The notes: generated from the sequence alone by a model not told the origin. A stretch of DNA of 64,000 nucleotides from Hymenochaete sp. R1 (GCA_019400425.1 JAFREE010000113.1:16458-80457), one strand, 5' to 3'; positions 22,118 through 34,406 are shown, numbered from the stretch's first letter. Numbers and translations: made by a program.

Positions 22118-24805
22118 TCACTTCAACTTCCGCAGGCGCGATACAACATCTTCGTATGCCTCGGGTGTCCACTCGTCTTCCACCAACTGGCGGTCCCTAC
22201 CCAGACCCCCGATGGACCCAATGGCGCCAATCCCGCGTCCGAGCATGCCCATATGCATCCCACGTTTCTTCGCGTTTGCTACCTCCGTCCCCGAGCCCAC
22301 CCCAGAAACAGATTCGGAATGTACGTGTTGGGATTGTGACTGAGATGATGGAAGGATAGACGAAATGGACGAGGCGTGTTGGTGGTGGTGGCGGGTTGGG
22401 AGAGGCGACTGGGAATGGGCGTCCGCGTTCGTTGATGCATAGCTTGCGTCATCTACCCCTTCCCCTTTCATTGCAACTAGTCTACCGAAGCTGCGCTGCT
22501 TCTTTACCTTTTTCGTATCTCCCATACCCATTCCATTCTCTCCAAGAGGCGACGCAGGCGCCAGCCCTCCAAAATGATGCGTGTGCGCAGATGCAGAGAG
22601 TGGCGCAACGGCAGGGTGCGAGGGGAACATAGTCGATGTGGCCGACAGCGGGGAGAGTGGAAGAAGGCGCTTGGAAGCGACGACGGAGATGCGGCGCATA
22701 GGCACTGGGCGCGCTGCAGGATGCTCTTGCTCTTGGTCCACGCCCACACCCGATGCAGCGTTTTCACTGGCCTGAGATTGAAGCTCTTGCGAAAATGACC
22801 CTTTTGCCGTCGGCGAGATGGGAGACAGTACAGCAGGGTCGGAATGAGCATGTGTATGCTGCGGTGACGAAGACGAGAGAATGAGCTCGGGCGGTACTTG
22901 TTCACCGAGGTACCGAGTCAGTTTCGCGAGGCGTTTTCTCCTCGCTGCACGCCCATCGCCTGTCATACCACTGCCAGAGCCAGAGCCTTCGCTCGAGGAC
23001 CACCCGAGTTCCTGTCGACGTCGCCACGCATCGACACCTCCGTCGAGTGTCATTTCGAGGTCATCCATGTCCATGTCGAGATCAAAATCTAGCCCGGCTT
23101 CGTACGCGTATGAGTAGCGTAAACGGTCGCGTCTGTCCGCAATCTCATTTTCATCGTGTTCCCCGCTTTGATCACGGATGTCGCGCAAGTTGAGATCGTA
23201 CTCTTCCAACACATCCAACACATCTACTCCTGCTCTGTCTTCATCCCTCTCTGTAGTTGAACCTCCGCTGCTCTCATTTCTACCTACACCGTGCTTTCTT
23301 CCCAGACCCACAGAGGCTGACATAGACCCAAGAGAAAGCGAAGGCGGGGTCGTAGGCCCAGAATCCGAGTCGGGCGTTTTCGGGCTCCGCGGGCACTCAC
23401 TTTCGCATTCGCGTTCTTCTGATGGCACCCAAGCTTGCGTTCGCGGTGTCGTCGCCGCCGCCCAAGGTCGACGGTGCACAGACATGAACGGAGACGGATA
23501 TGTCCGAGCCTCTGGCGCCGTTCCTAGGGATGATGTCGCTTCGTTGAGTGGTGATGAAAATGATGATTGGTCGGACACACCAGACGTCCCGCTAACCACC
23601 TCGGTGCCTGTCGTCGTATGCGCCCCTAAGCCTTGGGCAGCCAACGCTGTCGCTGTCGTCAAGTCAGTTTGGGCGCGACGGTGGCCCGTCATGTCGGTAG
23701 ACGGGGAAGCCTGCTTCTCCTTTGTGAAGGACTCCGAGCGCGAGCGCGAATGAGAAAGGGGAACAAGCATTGTATCGTCGCGAGACTTGCGTATGGGTGT
23801 CTGAATTGAAAGCGCAGATGGAGAAGGGATGTCGATGCTTTTCTTGCTAGCTGAAGGCAATGTGCTGCTTTTGGTTTCCGACCGCAAAGCTTCCCCACTT
23901 TTTCTCGGAGTTGAAGTCGAAGTCGTGCCCATGGTCCGCCCAAGCTCGTCGGCGTCTGGATTAAAGCTCGTTTTGTTCGCTGTTGCTGTTGCAGGTGGAG
24001 AAGGCAAGACGAAACTTGTCGGCGTCGGGGGCGCACTCATCCTCTTCATCTTCTTCCCCAGACCAATCTCCTTCTCCCTCCTCTCTCGTTCACGTTCCTC
24101 TTCGAGCTGCAACGCTTTCACACGTTTCTCCCTTTCCTTGTTCTCTTTTCCCTTTCCAAGCCCACGCGGGGTCTTTATCTTAGGTGAAGAGGAACGTCCA
24201 CTTTTCTTCCCGAGAAAAACGTCCCCCTCGAGAGCCTTCATCGCCAGGACGAACCCCCGCATACCACCCACGCCCCCGGTCGCAGTCGTCGTAGTAGTAT
24301 TTGATGTCGCCGTCGTCGTATGTGACGAAATAGAATGTAAATCGGACGTCGAAAGTGAGAACCCACGCCCTCCGTTGCTGTCATCCCCATTTGCGCCCAT
24401 ACCGGACTCGCTTTCAGCTTCTTCCTCATCCGCGTCTTGAAGAACAGAAAGTACGACGGGTGTGGCGCCCAGTAGTCGACCAAGCTTGCGCGAGGAACGC
24501 AACAAGCGTGCACGCTCAGCTGTGTAGGTGTACGAAAGGAAACCGGTCGTGTCGGAATGGTGTGGGCGGTGAGATTGAGTCGGGAGGTGCGCTGGTACCG
24601 CCGATGCGGTTGTTGCCAGCGATGTTTTGCTAGATAAATCAGGCGAAGTGGCGATGTATGGATAAGTTGAGGCAGGGAGAGTTGGTCTGGCTTGAGTTGG
24701 AGACACAGCGATTGATGGAGGCTGCGGACGGGCGGGCTCTGCACTGTCCTGAGCTGCTTCCGTGGGGATGTTCGTCGTCGTGGTTGTCGACTGCTCTTGA
24801 GCCAT
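22118..24805 (-). CDS. Large disordered protein, function unknown (895 aa, single exon)
   Basis: A single uninterrupted frame from ATG 24805 to the stop at 22118. Most of it is Ser/Thr/Pro/Gly-rich and probably unstructured. Three stretches look ordered or conserved. One is around residues 90-125 (SYTYTAERARLLRSSRKLG then RLLGATPVVLSVL). A charged helix near 215-255 contains KALQLEEERERERREKEIG. The C-terminus is LVEDEWTPEAYEDVVSRLRK. Many SP and TP sites suggest phosphorylation. I do not recognise the family. The lack of introns in an intron-rich neighbourhood is notable. Confidence 0.8.
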   Translation of the reverse strand: MAQEQSTTTTTNIPTEAAQDSAEPARPQPPSIAVSPTQARPTLPASTYPYIATSPDLSSKTSLATTASAVPAHLPTQSHRPHHSDTTGFLSYTYTAERARLLRSSRKLGRLLGATPVVLSVLQDADEEEAESESGMGANGDDSNGGRGFSLSTSDLHSISSHTTTATSNTTTTTATGGVGGMRGFVLAMKALEGDVFLGKKSGRSSSPKIKTPRGLGKGKENKEREKRVKALQLEEERERERREKEIGLGKKMKRMSAPPTPTSFVLPSPPATATANKTSFNPDADELGRTMGTTSTSTPRKSGEALRSETKSSTLPSASKKSIDIPSPSALSIQTPIRKSRDDTMLVPLSHSRSRSESFTKEKQASPSTDMTGHRRAQTDLTTATALAAQGLGAHTTTGTEVVSGTSGVSDQSSFSSPLNEATSSLGTAPEARTYPSPFMSVHRRPWAAATTPRTQAWVPSEERECESECPRSPKTPDSDSGPTTPPSLSLGSMSASVGLGRKHGVGRNESSGGSTTERDEDRAGVDVLDVLEEYDLNLRDIRDQSGEHDENEIADRRDRLRYSYAYEAGLDFDLDMDMDDLEMTLDGGVDAWRRRQELGWSSSEGSGSGSGMTGDGRAARRKRLAKLTRYLGEQVPPELILSSSSPQHTHAHSDPAVLSPISPTAKGSFSQELQSQASENAASGVGVDQEQEHPAARPVPMRRISVVASKRLLPLSPLSATSTMFPSHPAVAPLSASAHTHHFGGLAPASPLGENGMGMGDTKKVKKQRSFGRLVAMKGEGVDDASYASTNADAHSQSPLPTRHHHQHASSISSILPSSQSQSQHVHSESVSGVGSGTEVANAKKRGMHMGMLGRGIGAIGSIGGLGRDRQLVEDEWTPEAYEDVVSRLRKLK

Positions 24806-26373
24806 TATAGGCGATAGTCTGCGCTACTGTACCCAATCTCCAGAAATCCCTCGAGTCCAGAGATCTGGTCGCAAGAATGCCAAGAAGGAAATGCGAAAAA
24901 AAATCCAGTCGCAAGGACGAAATGCGTGCAAACTTCAAGTCGCGGCGGATGCAGGTCTCGCCGAGCCCGTTGAAAGTCAACCTAACAACCTCTGTCTCCT
25001 AAAAAGCAAGCCACGATGAGACGAAAACGAAGCAATAGCCGTCGCAGACGAGGAAAAGTCAGGAATATAAAGGGAGAGAGATGGAGGAGGGAAGTTGAGA
25101 GAGAGGATGGGCGGATGGGCTTGAGGGAATGTTCCCGACAAAGCGGTACGCGGTTGTCGTTAGCCGATCTCCGATCCAACCTTCAGACTCGGTCCTTCTC
25201 ACTGCCTCCGTTCTCGTTCTCACTGGCTGGACAACGACAGCAAACGACTCTGCCAACAACGAATCAAAGCAAGAGCTAGTCTACTACGTTGATAACGGCC
25301 GTCTGCCTTAGTCAACACGTTAGAAAGTATCAAAGAAAGAAGCAGCGATACTTGTCTCACGGGTCTAATATAGCGTCATGTCGCTATGAACATTAGCGTT
25401 ATTACTCGATGATGTCTCAGTAATTGATATGTCTTATGAGGCAATATCTGCAATATCATGGTTGTCTCAGTCTCAGTATACACGCGCGTGATCGGGCATC
25501 GCGACGGAATAATCTTTACTAACAATAAATTAGAACGACGCGAACAGAACACGGGCATCATCAGCATCATCGCACGCGTGAACAGTCTATCGGATGCATG
25601 TCCCCTCTGATTCTCCCAGCAGCCCGGCCAGCTCGAGAGCCAAAATGGCTGTACTACTCCTGTACAGCAATGCGGACTTTGCCATCCACCATCGTAGCTC
25701 CAGAAAATCAGATGCTTGGATAGGACAAGGTTTGGGCGATAGCAACTCTTAGCTCGGCTACCCTGGCGACACGAAGCAGCAACTTACGCCAATCCGCCAC
25801 TGCTTACGACCCACCACGTCTCCCGTGTCGTCGGACTCCGGCACTCGGAGATCTTTTGGTGCTCTGGAAAATGAACGGATGGGCACGTTTCCGGCCACGA
25901 AGGCACGATCACGATCCTTGTGGGCGTGGAGAGCGTGGAGTGATGCGCTCGCTGCCATTCATCCGCTCCATCGTCTCCAGAACGACAGGGTCAAATTCAC
26001 AAGGACGTATTCTGAGCGCAGAGGATTCTTAGAATGACGTGAAAGCCATGCGTTAGGATAAACCACAACTTAGAGTCAGATTGTATAAATGAAGCTGTCA
26101 ATGGAGGTTTCAGCCAGAAGTGGGATACCTAACATCGATTTCAAATCGCTGCGTATGAGAAATTTTGTGGTGGAAAGGAAAAGCTAATGAACGTGTGCAT
26201 GAATACTTTCAATTGACACAAGACTAGCCAGCTGCCGCTGCTAGTCGCGAACCAATAAAAAAAAGTCTAAAGAAAAGTATTAAGATCGCACTATTCAAAC
26301 GGATGCCAGAAGAAGCGCAATTTGGAAGAGAACTTACTTACTAGTACAACCTCTGATTGCCCCGAAGTAGGGA
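24806..26373. other. Intergenic region with a possible orphan first exon (25788-25958, minus)
   Basis: Mostly featureless. On the minus strand an ATG at 25958 opens 57 codons (MAASASLHALHAHKDRDRAF to GRKQWRIG) ending exactly at a GTAAGT donor. The codon choice looks coding. The downstream frame to 25376 is also largely open, but no acceptor gives a recognisable continuation. A plus-strand frame overlaps it (25825-26037). Unproven. Confidence 0.3.
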
Positions 26374-27656
26374 TCAGCCCGTATCGTGGCGCTTCGTTGA
26401 CGAACCGCCTACAGGGGAGTCACCATCTCTGACCCGCTTCTTAACGCTCTCGGACTCCGAAAAGAACTGTCTTTTTTGTCCCTCCATAAAATTATTCAAC
26501 CTCGTCTGGATCGCGAAGAAAGCACCTATATCAGCGCCAGGTATTACCATCTTTTTCTGAACAAACACCAAAAGTCCACCAGAGAAAATGTCCAGGTTCT
26601 TGGCCAGTGCCATGAACTTCTCCCTGTTGTCCTCAATGAGAACCTTGATGGCTTGTTGCTTTACCTCGGAAGTAAGGCGGGTGAGTTTGACCGAACGAGC
26701 TTCTGACCCTTCACGGGTGAACCAAGCATCGTAAAGCTCAGGAGCCGACATTGTTTTCGTCTTACTGGCAGAGGCAGAGGACTGGCCCAGAGACGTCTGA
26801 CTTGTCCCGGTCGCGCTGGGTTTTTTTCTCTGCTCATGAGCACGAGCCGTGATGTAACTCAAAGTGTCTCCGCGATCATCTTTATCTAAATGTGCGTATT
26901 GATCGATGACACCTGAAAGCTGGGACTCGAGCTGACGCTGGCGAAAAGCAAAAACCTTTTCGACATCGCTGAATTCCTCGAGAACAGAGACAACCTTGTC
27001 AAGTCCATCCAGGTTGAAAGCAATTGTAGAATAGTTCGGTGCTAGTTCGCTTTCGTAGAGTCGTAGGAGGTAGCCACGATAGAGGAAGGCAAGTGCTTTA
27101 TCGAGAAGCATTGTCGAATCCAAGTCGGGGCATTTCCGTGGGCAGAAAAAGCGCAAGTCTTCGTCACCTTTGCTTTTCGCAAGCTCTACCAGTTCCATGG
27201 CTTGTGTCACGTAGGACTCTCCAACTCTCACTACTGTTCTCTTGTAAATCTTTACCGCCCTGTCGTTTCTATCATCATGTTGCTTTTCGGCCTCTTCGAA
27301 TGCAGAGGGCTCCTCGCTGGGGTCAGTGGATTGAGATTGGAATACTCTTTCTTCGTTAATTCTGTGCTGCCGAGTATTATATGCAAGGGTATGAGTCAAG
27401 TCGACCCACGCTGCCCTCACCGATTTCTCAAATAATAAGAGCCATAATTCACATATGCCACGTTTCGTCCCATCTAGATCCTGGATAGTTTGTACGACTT
27501 TCCGGGAAGTTGAACCGCCAGAACGCCGGGGTGTGCGTGACTTTGCTCGAGAGTTGCTGTGACCTTCTCCCAATAATTGAATAATCAGGTTCATAAATAC
27601 GAGGATTCAATGCGAAACTCACCCTCAGGTACTTCGCCCTTTCTCTTTTGTGACAT
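26374..27656 (-). CDS. Fungal protein of unknown function (408 aa)
   Basis: Exon 1 (27656-27623) gives MSQKRKGEVPE. Exon 2 (27566-26374) carries the rest, with phases agreeing at a Glu codon. The N-terminus is basic and Ser-rich (GHSNSRAKSRTPRRSGGST). A helical body follows from about residue 35 to 255, including DLRFFCPRKCPDLDSTMLLD and long amphipathic helices. A Ser/Lys linker comes next, then a C-terminal helical part containing KALAFLYRGYLLRLYESEL-like leucine patterns earlier and FVQKKMVIPGADIGAFFAIQ near the end. No catalytic motif or localisation signal is visible apart from basic clusters that could be nuclear signals. I do not recognise it. Confidence 0.75.
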
Positions 27657-28705
27657 CGTTGATTCTCACAAAGCGCTCCAGATCTGAACGATGGTTCTGT
27701 GACACTTTGCTGGGGTTGGAAGACAAGAAAGAGAAGGGAGGGGGGAAAGGTTTTTACGTGAAGTAGAAGGAATGTGGTTGATGCAAAGTAAATAACAAAC
27801 CTCTTGCCCTTTCCATTAAACCATCGGCAAGCCGCCAATCCGTAGTACCTCATTCCCGTTCGAGCAGAGTCCAAACTCTCAAAGCAATGCATGTAGCTCA
27901 AACAAACCGACGCGCCTGCAGCGTGCATACCGCCAATACATCAACTGGCAGCAAAGATGTCGCCTAGTTCCAGCCAGTGTTGCATTTCTCGGTCCGTTCA
28001 CCTCCCTCAGGTGATCGCCCAGTCGCCATCATTTATTCGTGTTTTTTTATCGAAGCGAAAGCGGAACTTTTCATACGGTGTCGAATGCATCCGCTGACCG
28101 CAGAAAATGAAATGTTCCAGTGTGGGAGGTAACACGCGGCAAAGCGGGGCTACTGAAATAGTCTACCAGGATAGAAACTTTGTCCTGGAAGTTGGGTGGT
28201 TGGCTTCAGGCTTGTTGTCACAGGTCAGCGATAAGGCGAGTGAGGCGGAGATACGGAAGTCCATTAACCAACAGCTCGGCGAGACGTCAGATTTGTGTTC
28301 CCGACCATAAGGATCGTGAGCAGCGTCGCAGCGTATTTTTCTGGGTGCGAATCATAGGTTAGTTTGTATTGATTAGCGTGTCATACTTAATTTGCGATGC
28401 GAAGAAATGGTCGTGGCAAAAGATACGTACATGCAAATAGATACATACAAGCTGCTCTCACACTACCATAGTTAGATCATAAATTTAAGGTATCGCTGAG
28501 ATTAGAATGGGCACGCCAAGGCGTGAAAAGTACTGTATGATCTGTCGTGATAAGGTGAGAAGTCAAGAAAAGAGATTGACTTGAGATACGATGGGAAGAG
28601 ATGGGTGTCGCATTGCTTTGCCTGTCGTCGTCATGGTGTTTGTTCTTTAGCCCTTCGATTCGTGATGCGGAATTTATTTCACATAACGAATTTGAGAGAT
28701 GTGTC
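27657..28705. other. Intergenic region, no gene seen
   Basis: Contains the upstream region of the 26374-27656 gene and the 3' flank of the metacaspase gene. Short frames on both strands have no support. Confidence 0.45.
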
Positions 28706-31652
28706 CTATGATAAAAGATCGTCAACATTTGTGCTAGAAGCGATCATGGACTTTTGCAACGCATTGTTGCGTTGGTGCGTCAAGGAATGATGGGTAAGGT
28801 GCTGATTACTTACGATAGGGTGCGAGCTCGAAAGCTGCGGTTTCTGACTAAAGTCTTTCTTAAGAATGCGGCGCACGTTGTTTAATAGTTCTTGGTATGA
28901 TTGGTCCGGCTTTGTCTCTGCAGGAATATTAAATACCGTAAATGTATGAAGTAACTTGTCGTTAAGCTTGAACGTACTTAAAGTTCGCATGAACGCCTGA
29001 AAAAATGAAAAAAAGTAAACGGAGCAGGTTAAAACATTTCGACAGCAAGAACAACGAAGGGGCTTACATAGCTCATTGCTCCAGTGGCGGTTCCATTTTG
29101 GTACGTATCTGCGCTGGTCTGCGAGTCTTTGCAGCCTGACCACGAGATCTACAAATATTGACTGTAAGCGTACTCAAATCCAGATGCAAACTTAAGCATT
29201 AATACAAAAAGGCACTTACAACATCAGCAGGACTAGTCTTAATGCGATGGGCGTAGCGCTGCCTCCTCCCGTCAGGCCTTTGACCGTGACTCTGGCCATG
29301 GCCATGCGCATGATGGCCATGACCATAACGATGATGCCGACCTTTCTCACGATCGTTTAATCCCATTTCATCAAACTGGTCAGTGAGTCCGTCCATCCCG
29401 CGGGCAACGTTATTGAACTCGCGATCACCAAAAAGGTCATTGCCTGCTGCCCAATCAAGATTGGGTTCTTTCTTGAGGCGACCATTCGTGCCGTACATGT
29501 ATGGGAGATCTACGCGAAACGGAACGAAGGCGTCAATTAAAACTTTTTAATTGGTAGGGTTAAAATCAAGGGTACATACCAAGTGCTGAGCCTGAGTGAC
29601 AACACTGAACCTTTCCATTAGAATAAAGGTTACGAATGAATGAGCAATGATACGCACGTCAAATATGGCCTGGCAAAATTAATTTTAGAATACCTCAATT
29701 GTTTTTCAAAAGACCAAAACTTACAGTCAATCGGCAACCAGCCGGAAGTGGTTTAACCTAAACACCATTATGAGCTTATATTTTCATAGGCAATCGTCAA
29801 AATCTCACCATGATGTCGTGCATCGTCTACAACACGACAAATGTATTCAGCAAACACACTTGAGAGTTTCTCAAAAGCCACTCACGTCATCGAGTATATG
29901 TCCAGATCGTTGATGATCCAAAGGGAAAATGGCTAGGGAACGTCAAAAGGTTGCCTGAGATGTCGGTAAGCCTTGAACTCACTTTCGTCGTACCCATCAC
30001 TTTCGTCCCCATCTAAATCCCTCGTCTGTCCTCCATGTCCTGAATCTATTATTGCGACATATGTTAGAAGTAGATCCTAAACAATTAGTTGACGATATCG
30101 TGCTTGAGAAATGCATACAATGAAAGACGAGCGAGTCATGTGGTTTTGCATCCTTGACAAGCCAACGCATCGCATCGAGTATGTTGCGTTTTGTTGGCTG
30201 TTCTCGTGACGTACGGCCTTTATCCGTCAGAAGCACGATGTCGCCTTCATGAAAGTGATATTGACCTGTTTCAAATTATATAAATTTAATTAAAATTCTT
30301 ACGATTATTTCATTATTAATGTAAGAATAGATACTCACGAACAAGGAAGTCACGCATACGTTGAGCATCACCGATGCATCCTTTCAGTTCGTTGGACTGG
30401 CCACGGTAGTTGATCCCGATCTATGAATGGAAACGAGTCAAGTCACTCGGAGGTCATGTTCAAATGATTGAACCAAGAAAACTCACGCAAAGGGCTTTCC
30501 TCCGTCCCGTACATCGTGAATATTGGAAAAAGTGTCGTTTCTTTGCAATCTCGGGACCGTAATACTGGGCATCCATTGGAGGCAAAGTGGCCATTGGCAT
30601 CTGCATTGGCATGTGCGGACTGTGTCCGTGAGCTTGTAAGATGTACCCGCGTCAGAAATGGTCATCGAGCGTCAAGACAGCAAACACGGACCTGCTGGTT
30701 GCGCAACGTTGACACCATACGTTGGACGCATAGGCGGCGCGTGGACCTGCATGCCGTGCGTGACTACCGGCGCTCCAACGCCCCCAGCATACTGATGTAG
30801 GCTCTGGTGGGAATGTTTTGATGGCACGCCAATTACTTGCCCATTGTAGTGCACAGTTACATTCGGAACGCTATGCGAATGCCGGCGCGCGCGTCGGTGG
30901 TGTCGGTCGCGTTCATGTTCCCGGTGACGTTGCTCGCGTTCTCTGTCTGTATGATGTGTAACAACTTGTACGCCCGGGGCTGCGTTATGTACAGATGCGT
31001 ATGTATAATTGCTGTGTCCGGCCCCGGATCCATGGCGGGTGCGCGAATGTGAGTGTGAATGACCGGTGTGAATATGCACGCCACCCTGCGTTTTGTACTC
31101 TCGATCCGTCGTGCGTCCTCGATCAAAAGCTGGCGGAGGTAGAGGGGGATCATACGCGCTGATCGCAAGTCAGTTCAAATTGAAAAATGTGCTTCTTGGT
31201 GCGAGCAAACAAGATTAGCGCGCATACCTCTGTTGTGGTATGACAAATCCTCCGGGATGACCGCCAGCGTTTACTGGAGACGCCGTTGGTTGCTGCACAG
31301 AAGGGAAAGCGACCTGACTGCAAGCAACGCGTAAAAATGTGAATGTTACAGTTCTGAAGAATTTGAGCGTACGGCGCGGGATACGACGCGAGCACCTGAG
31401 GTGTCCCGACGATGGAATGTCTGTATCCTTTAATTAGATCCATAGCACATCAGCATAGAAATGAGCGTACCGAGGCGCATAACTATATTTACACATCAAG
31501 ATCAGGTCTGAATCACATCACTAATGAAATGAAAGAACGCACCCGGGACCGGGAGACGGAACTCGTGCAGCTTGCTCGTATGCCGCTTGCTGGGGATAAT
31601 TGGAGAACGAATTGGTTCTGGGACGAGAATATTGTTGTTGCCCATCCCACAT
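28706..31652 (-). CDS. MCA1: Metacaspase (type I) with His-rich prodomain
   Basis: A calcium-dependent, Arg/Lys-specific cysteine protease (C14B) linked to protein quality control and cell death in fungi. The start ATG at 31652-31650 gives MWDGQQQYSRPRTNSFSNY, a Gln/Pro-rich prodomain start. Some 16 exons were traced in frame to a protein of about 610 residues. The caspase fold begins KALCIGINYRGQSNELKGC. The catalytic His is in FHYSGHGGQTRD (about 371) and the Cys in FDCCHSGSALD (about 427). WSGCKDSQTSAD and QNGTATGAMSYAF mark the p10 part. The prodomain holds a His-rich region (HTGHSHSHSRTRHGSG). A second His-rich insert (HHRYGHGHHAHGHGQSHG) sits between p20 and p10. The last exon, ending NVDDLLS, is the least certain. 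Confidence 0.92.
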
Positions 31653-32205
31653 GATACCTTTGCAAAAAACTGCCACTGGTGGCAGACGATGGTGGTGGTT
31701 TAAGAACAAGAGAGGGATGCTTGGCTGTCCGTGTTCCCAGATCCCCCTGGTAAGTTCGGAATCGGAGACGGAGAATGATGGTCGGCTTAAGATTTCAACG
31801 TTCCGGCGCGGCTCGGCTTCTTCGGTGTCTTCTTCAGGCGCGTCTTGCCGGCAGATGCCGAGAGAATCCCGCTTACGGCGTCGCATCAGCCCTTCTTGAA
31901 TGCTTGATTGACTCAACTAGCTAGACGCCTTCAGTCGGCTTACTTTGGCCTCCGATGGTACTTCTACCCTACCCTGGCGAAGTCGAAGTCGAAAGCCGAT
32001 TTTGGTGCTGGTCAACGAGAAGAATAAGACACGAACGCATCGTCTGCGACACCCAGCCAGAGAACTGACACCCTGGCTCGACAAATTATGATTGCACAGA
32101 AAGGCATCTACCACGCCGAAAGAACTAGGCAGAGGCGCCAAGAATCACGAATCAATCTTGTTTGTTCCCAAGGCAGAAATACAAAGGGGCCAAGGCATCA
32201 CCTCT
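31653..32205. other. Intergenic region, no gene seen
   Basis: Between the metacaspase start and the 3' end of the peroxiredoxin gene, both minus strand. Overlapping short frames have no support. Confidence 0.45.
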
Positions 32206-33468
32206 TCAGCCCACAAACACTTCCTCGTTCGCCCCAGGCTCGGTGCCTCCATTCCCACCTGTCCCACTCCCACCGCCTAGCGTATCACCATTGGCATCCA
32301 AACTCGATCCCACCGGAGCTGCCATCTCCTTAGAAGGTGCTGTAGTAGCTTCCTCTGTCTTATTCTCTGAAGAAGCCGACACTTTTTCTGGCATATCGTC
32401 AACGGAAACGGTCGCCGCAGCAGATGCAGCTGCGATATCAGCGGAGTCCGGCACATCTTGTTTAGTTTCCGAAGAGTGGGCGGTCTGCACGGTGTTCATG
32501 CCAGGCTGAAGAGCCTGGATAAACTCGAGGGCAAGTCGAGGGCTGGTGACCCGTCCATCAGAACCTCAGAACGATATCCGCAGAGGCAGAGCTCACCTAT
32601 CGAGGGGCTTCACAGGCATGCGCTTCTCAACTAGTTTACCTCCGACAAAAATGAAATGGCTCCGGGCAGTTCTATCTTTCTGGCCGGTGAGGACGCCAAT
32701 GAGCTCACGGGAAGGGTCCGACAACAACCCATACGGCAGAGTTTTCTTACAATGAGTCAACGCCAATGTTCACCTACGCGTAAAGAAACGTGTTCTTACT
32801 TTAGTCTTCCATGCGCTTTGCTTGGACGGAGCGTCAGCTGAGACGCAATACACGACGAATCCCAACGCTGAGATGTCGCTGTATGAGTCCCTGAATCCGC
32901 AGGCTTGTTGTGTGCATCCAGCTACCCGAAGACATTAGTGACACTTTGTCTTTCACGCAAGAAAACACAGTGATCGAGGTTTTCGAAAGTTTACTATGGA
33001 AGGGCAAACGCGCTAGCGCTCACGAGCACAAGAATGCGGTACTCACGAGTATCTGCTTTCGGAACCAGGAAGAGTACAAGACTCTTCTGTCCAAGCTCAG
33101 TTACGTTCACATCTTCATCACTTTCGTTCTTCAACGTCAACTTAGGTATCTCCGCGCCAAGGCCCAGCCCGCCACCCGTAGTCTTGGCCTACAAAAACAA
33201 GGGAGAACAACTCGCTTCAGTCGAAGACGACAACAGAAAATTCCTTCGGCCCAAAGCACACCTTCTTCGATGCCCCGTCCTCGTCTCCATCCTGGGCCAT
33301 TTCAGGCGCGCCAGTCATATCGACAGCAGAGCGTTTTCGTGTTGCCTTCTTCGCCGGTGCTGGTGTCGTCATTGGCGTTGGGCCATCTGAGACAGAATTT
33401 GTTCCCGAAAGTCGGGAAGAACGGCGGGGTGCTGAGGCTGTTACCTCTTCTTTATTCTCAGTCGACAT
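32206..33468 (-). CDS. BCP/PrxQ-type thiol peroxidase, Dot5-like (nuclear)
   Basis: Reduces hydroperoxides using a peroxidatic Cys and, in this subfamily, a resolving Cys five residues later. Both are visible as ADTPGCTQQACGFRDSY (Cys about 119 and 124), split by an intron after ADT. Exon 1 (33468-33262) is a basic, Ser/Thr-rich N-terminus including APRRSSRLSG, KKATRKR and ASKK, likely a nuclear signal as in yeast Dot5. The thioredoxin fold follows: EIPKLTLKNESDEDVNV, VLFLVPKADT, YCVSADAPSKQSAWKTK, LPYGLLSDPSRELIGVL and SHFIFVGGKLVEKRMPVKP. The C-terminal tail beyond ALEFIQAL is a low-complexity Ala/Ser/Glu/Gly extension of about 90 residues, longer than in yeast. Five exons, all in phase. 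Confidence 0.9.
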
Positions 33469-34406
33469 TCTCCCCCTTGGACTATGGTGGTATTTGCTAG
33501 GCTTGGAGGTGCGTTTAGGTCAAGAGAAGTGAGTAGACTGGTTCGGAGCGTTTTCACCATCTTCGACTCGAGTCTGCAGGTTTTTTGGGGGCAAAAGATG
33601 ACATGACGTCGGCGGTCCACATATGATATAACGGGAATAATCCCACGGCTCTTTCGCTCAGAATTTCTCGAATTCCTAGTCGATTCGTTGCCACCAACTT
33701 GCAACGAAGGAGAGTAAATCGTCTCAATAAGGTGGTACTTTACAACATACCGAAATTTACGATCATTACTTCGACAACAATATCCGAGCTGCAGTCTCTA
33801 GACGACCCGTTCGACATTAGCTTGCTACAATACTTGGTATATTCCTTAGATAATGAGCATCCACCTGTCATTGCTCTGGCTCACCTGCACAGCGTCACTC
33901 ACAAAATCTTCAAACATCGAGCGATTCCTCTGGAGGCACGTAGGTATTACATCGTCAAACCAAGAGTGGGAGAGGGGTGCGGAACGGAATGCGACGAGAC
34001 AACTGAGCTGAACTGAACTGAACAAGCAGAGGCAGAGATCTGTAGCGCCCAGCGTTGCGGATCGTCCAAAGGGGGGGGATAAGTTCAGAAAGAGAAAGAA
34101 GGGAGAAAAAGAGAGCGAGAAAAGAAGGAAAAAAACGACTGACTATTTGGTGTCCCGCTTAAGCTAATAATATTGACCAGAACTTAGAAAAAGGCGAAAC
34201 GAAATGAAAGCGAGTGAATGGAGTAGACGAGTGCGATATACTATGGATTCCAGTGGTATAGTAGACGTTAAGGCATTGCCAAATAAAAAAAAAGGAGGAA
34301 AGAAAAAGAAAGTTTTCTACATGTCGGTACGAACCTGTCCTTCCCCCGAAAAGCAAAAAAAAAGATCCATTTCCGAGTTCCACGATGCAGACTTCCATCC
34401 AACCTC
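33469..34406. other. Intergenic region, no gene seen
   Basis: Upstream of the peroxiredoxin gene and downstream of the kinase stop. Around 34080-34140 the plus strand is A/G-rich. A plus-strand frame at 33699-34016 has no ATG-context, motif or splice evidence. Confidence 0.4.

Noticed and set aside
23178..24440. Long plus-strand frames (about 190-200 codons)
   Set aside because: Antisense shadows of the 895-residue minus-strand protein, arising from its Ser/Thr-rich codons.
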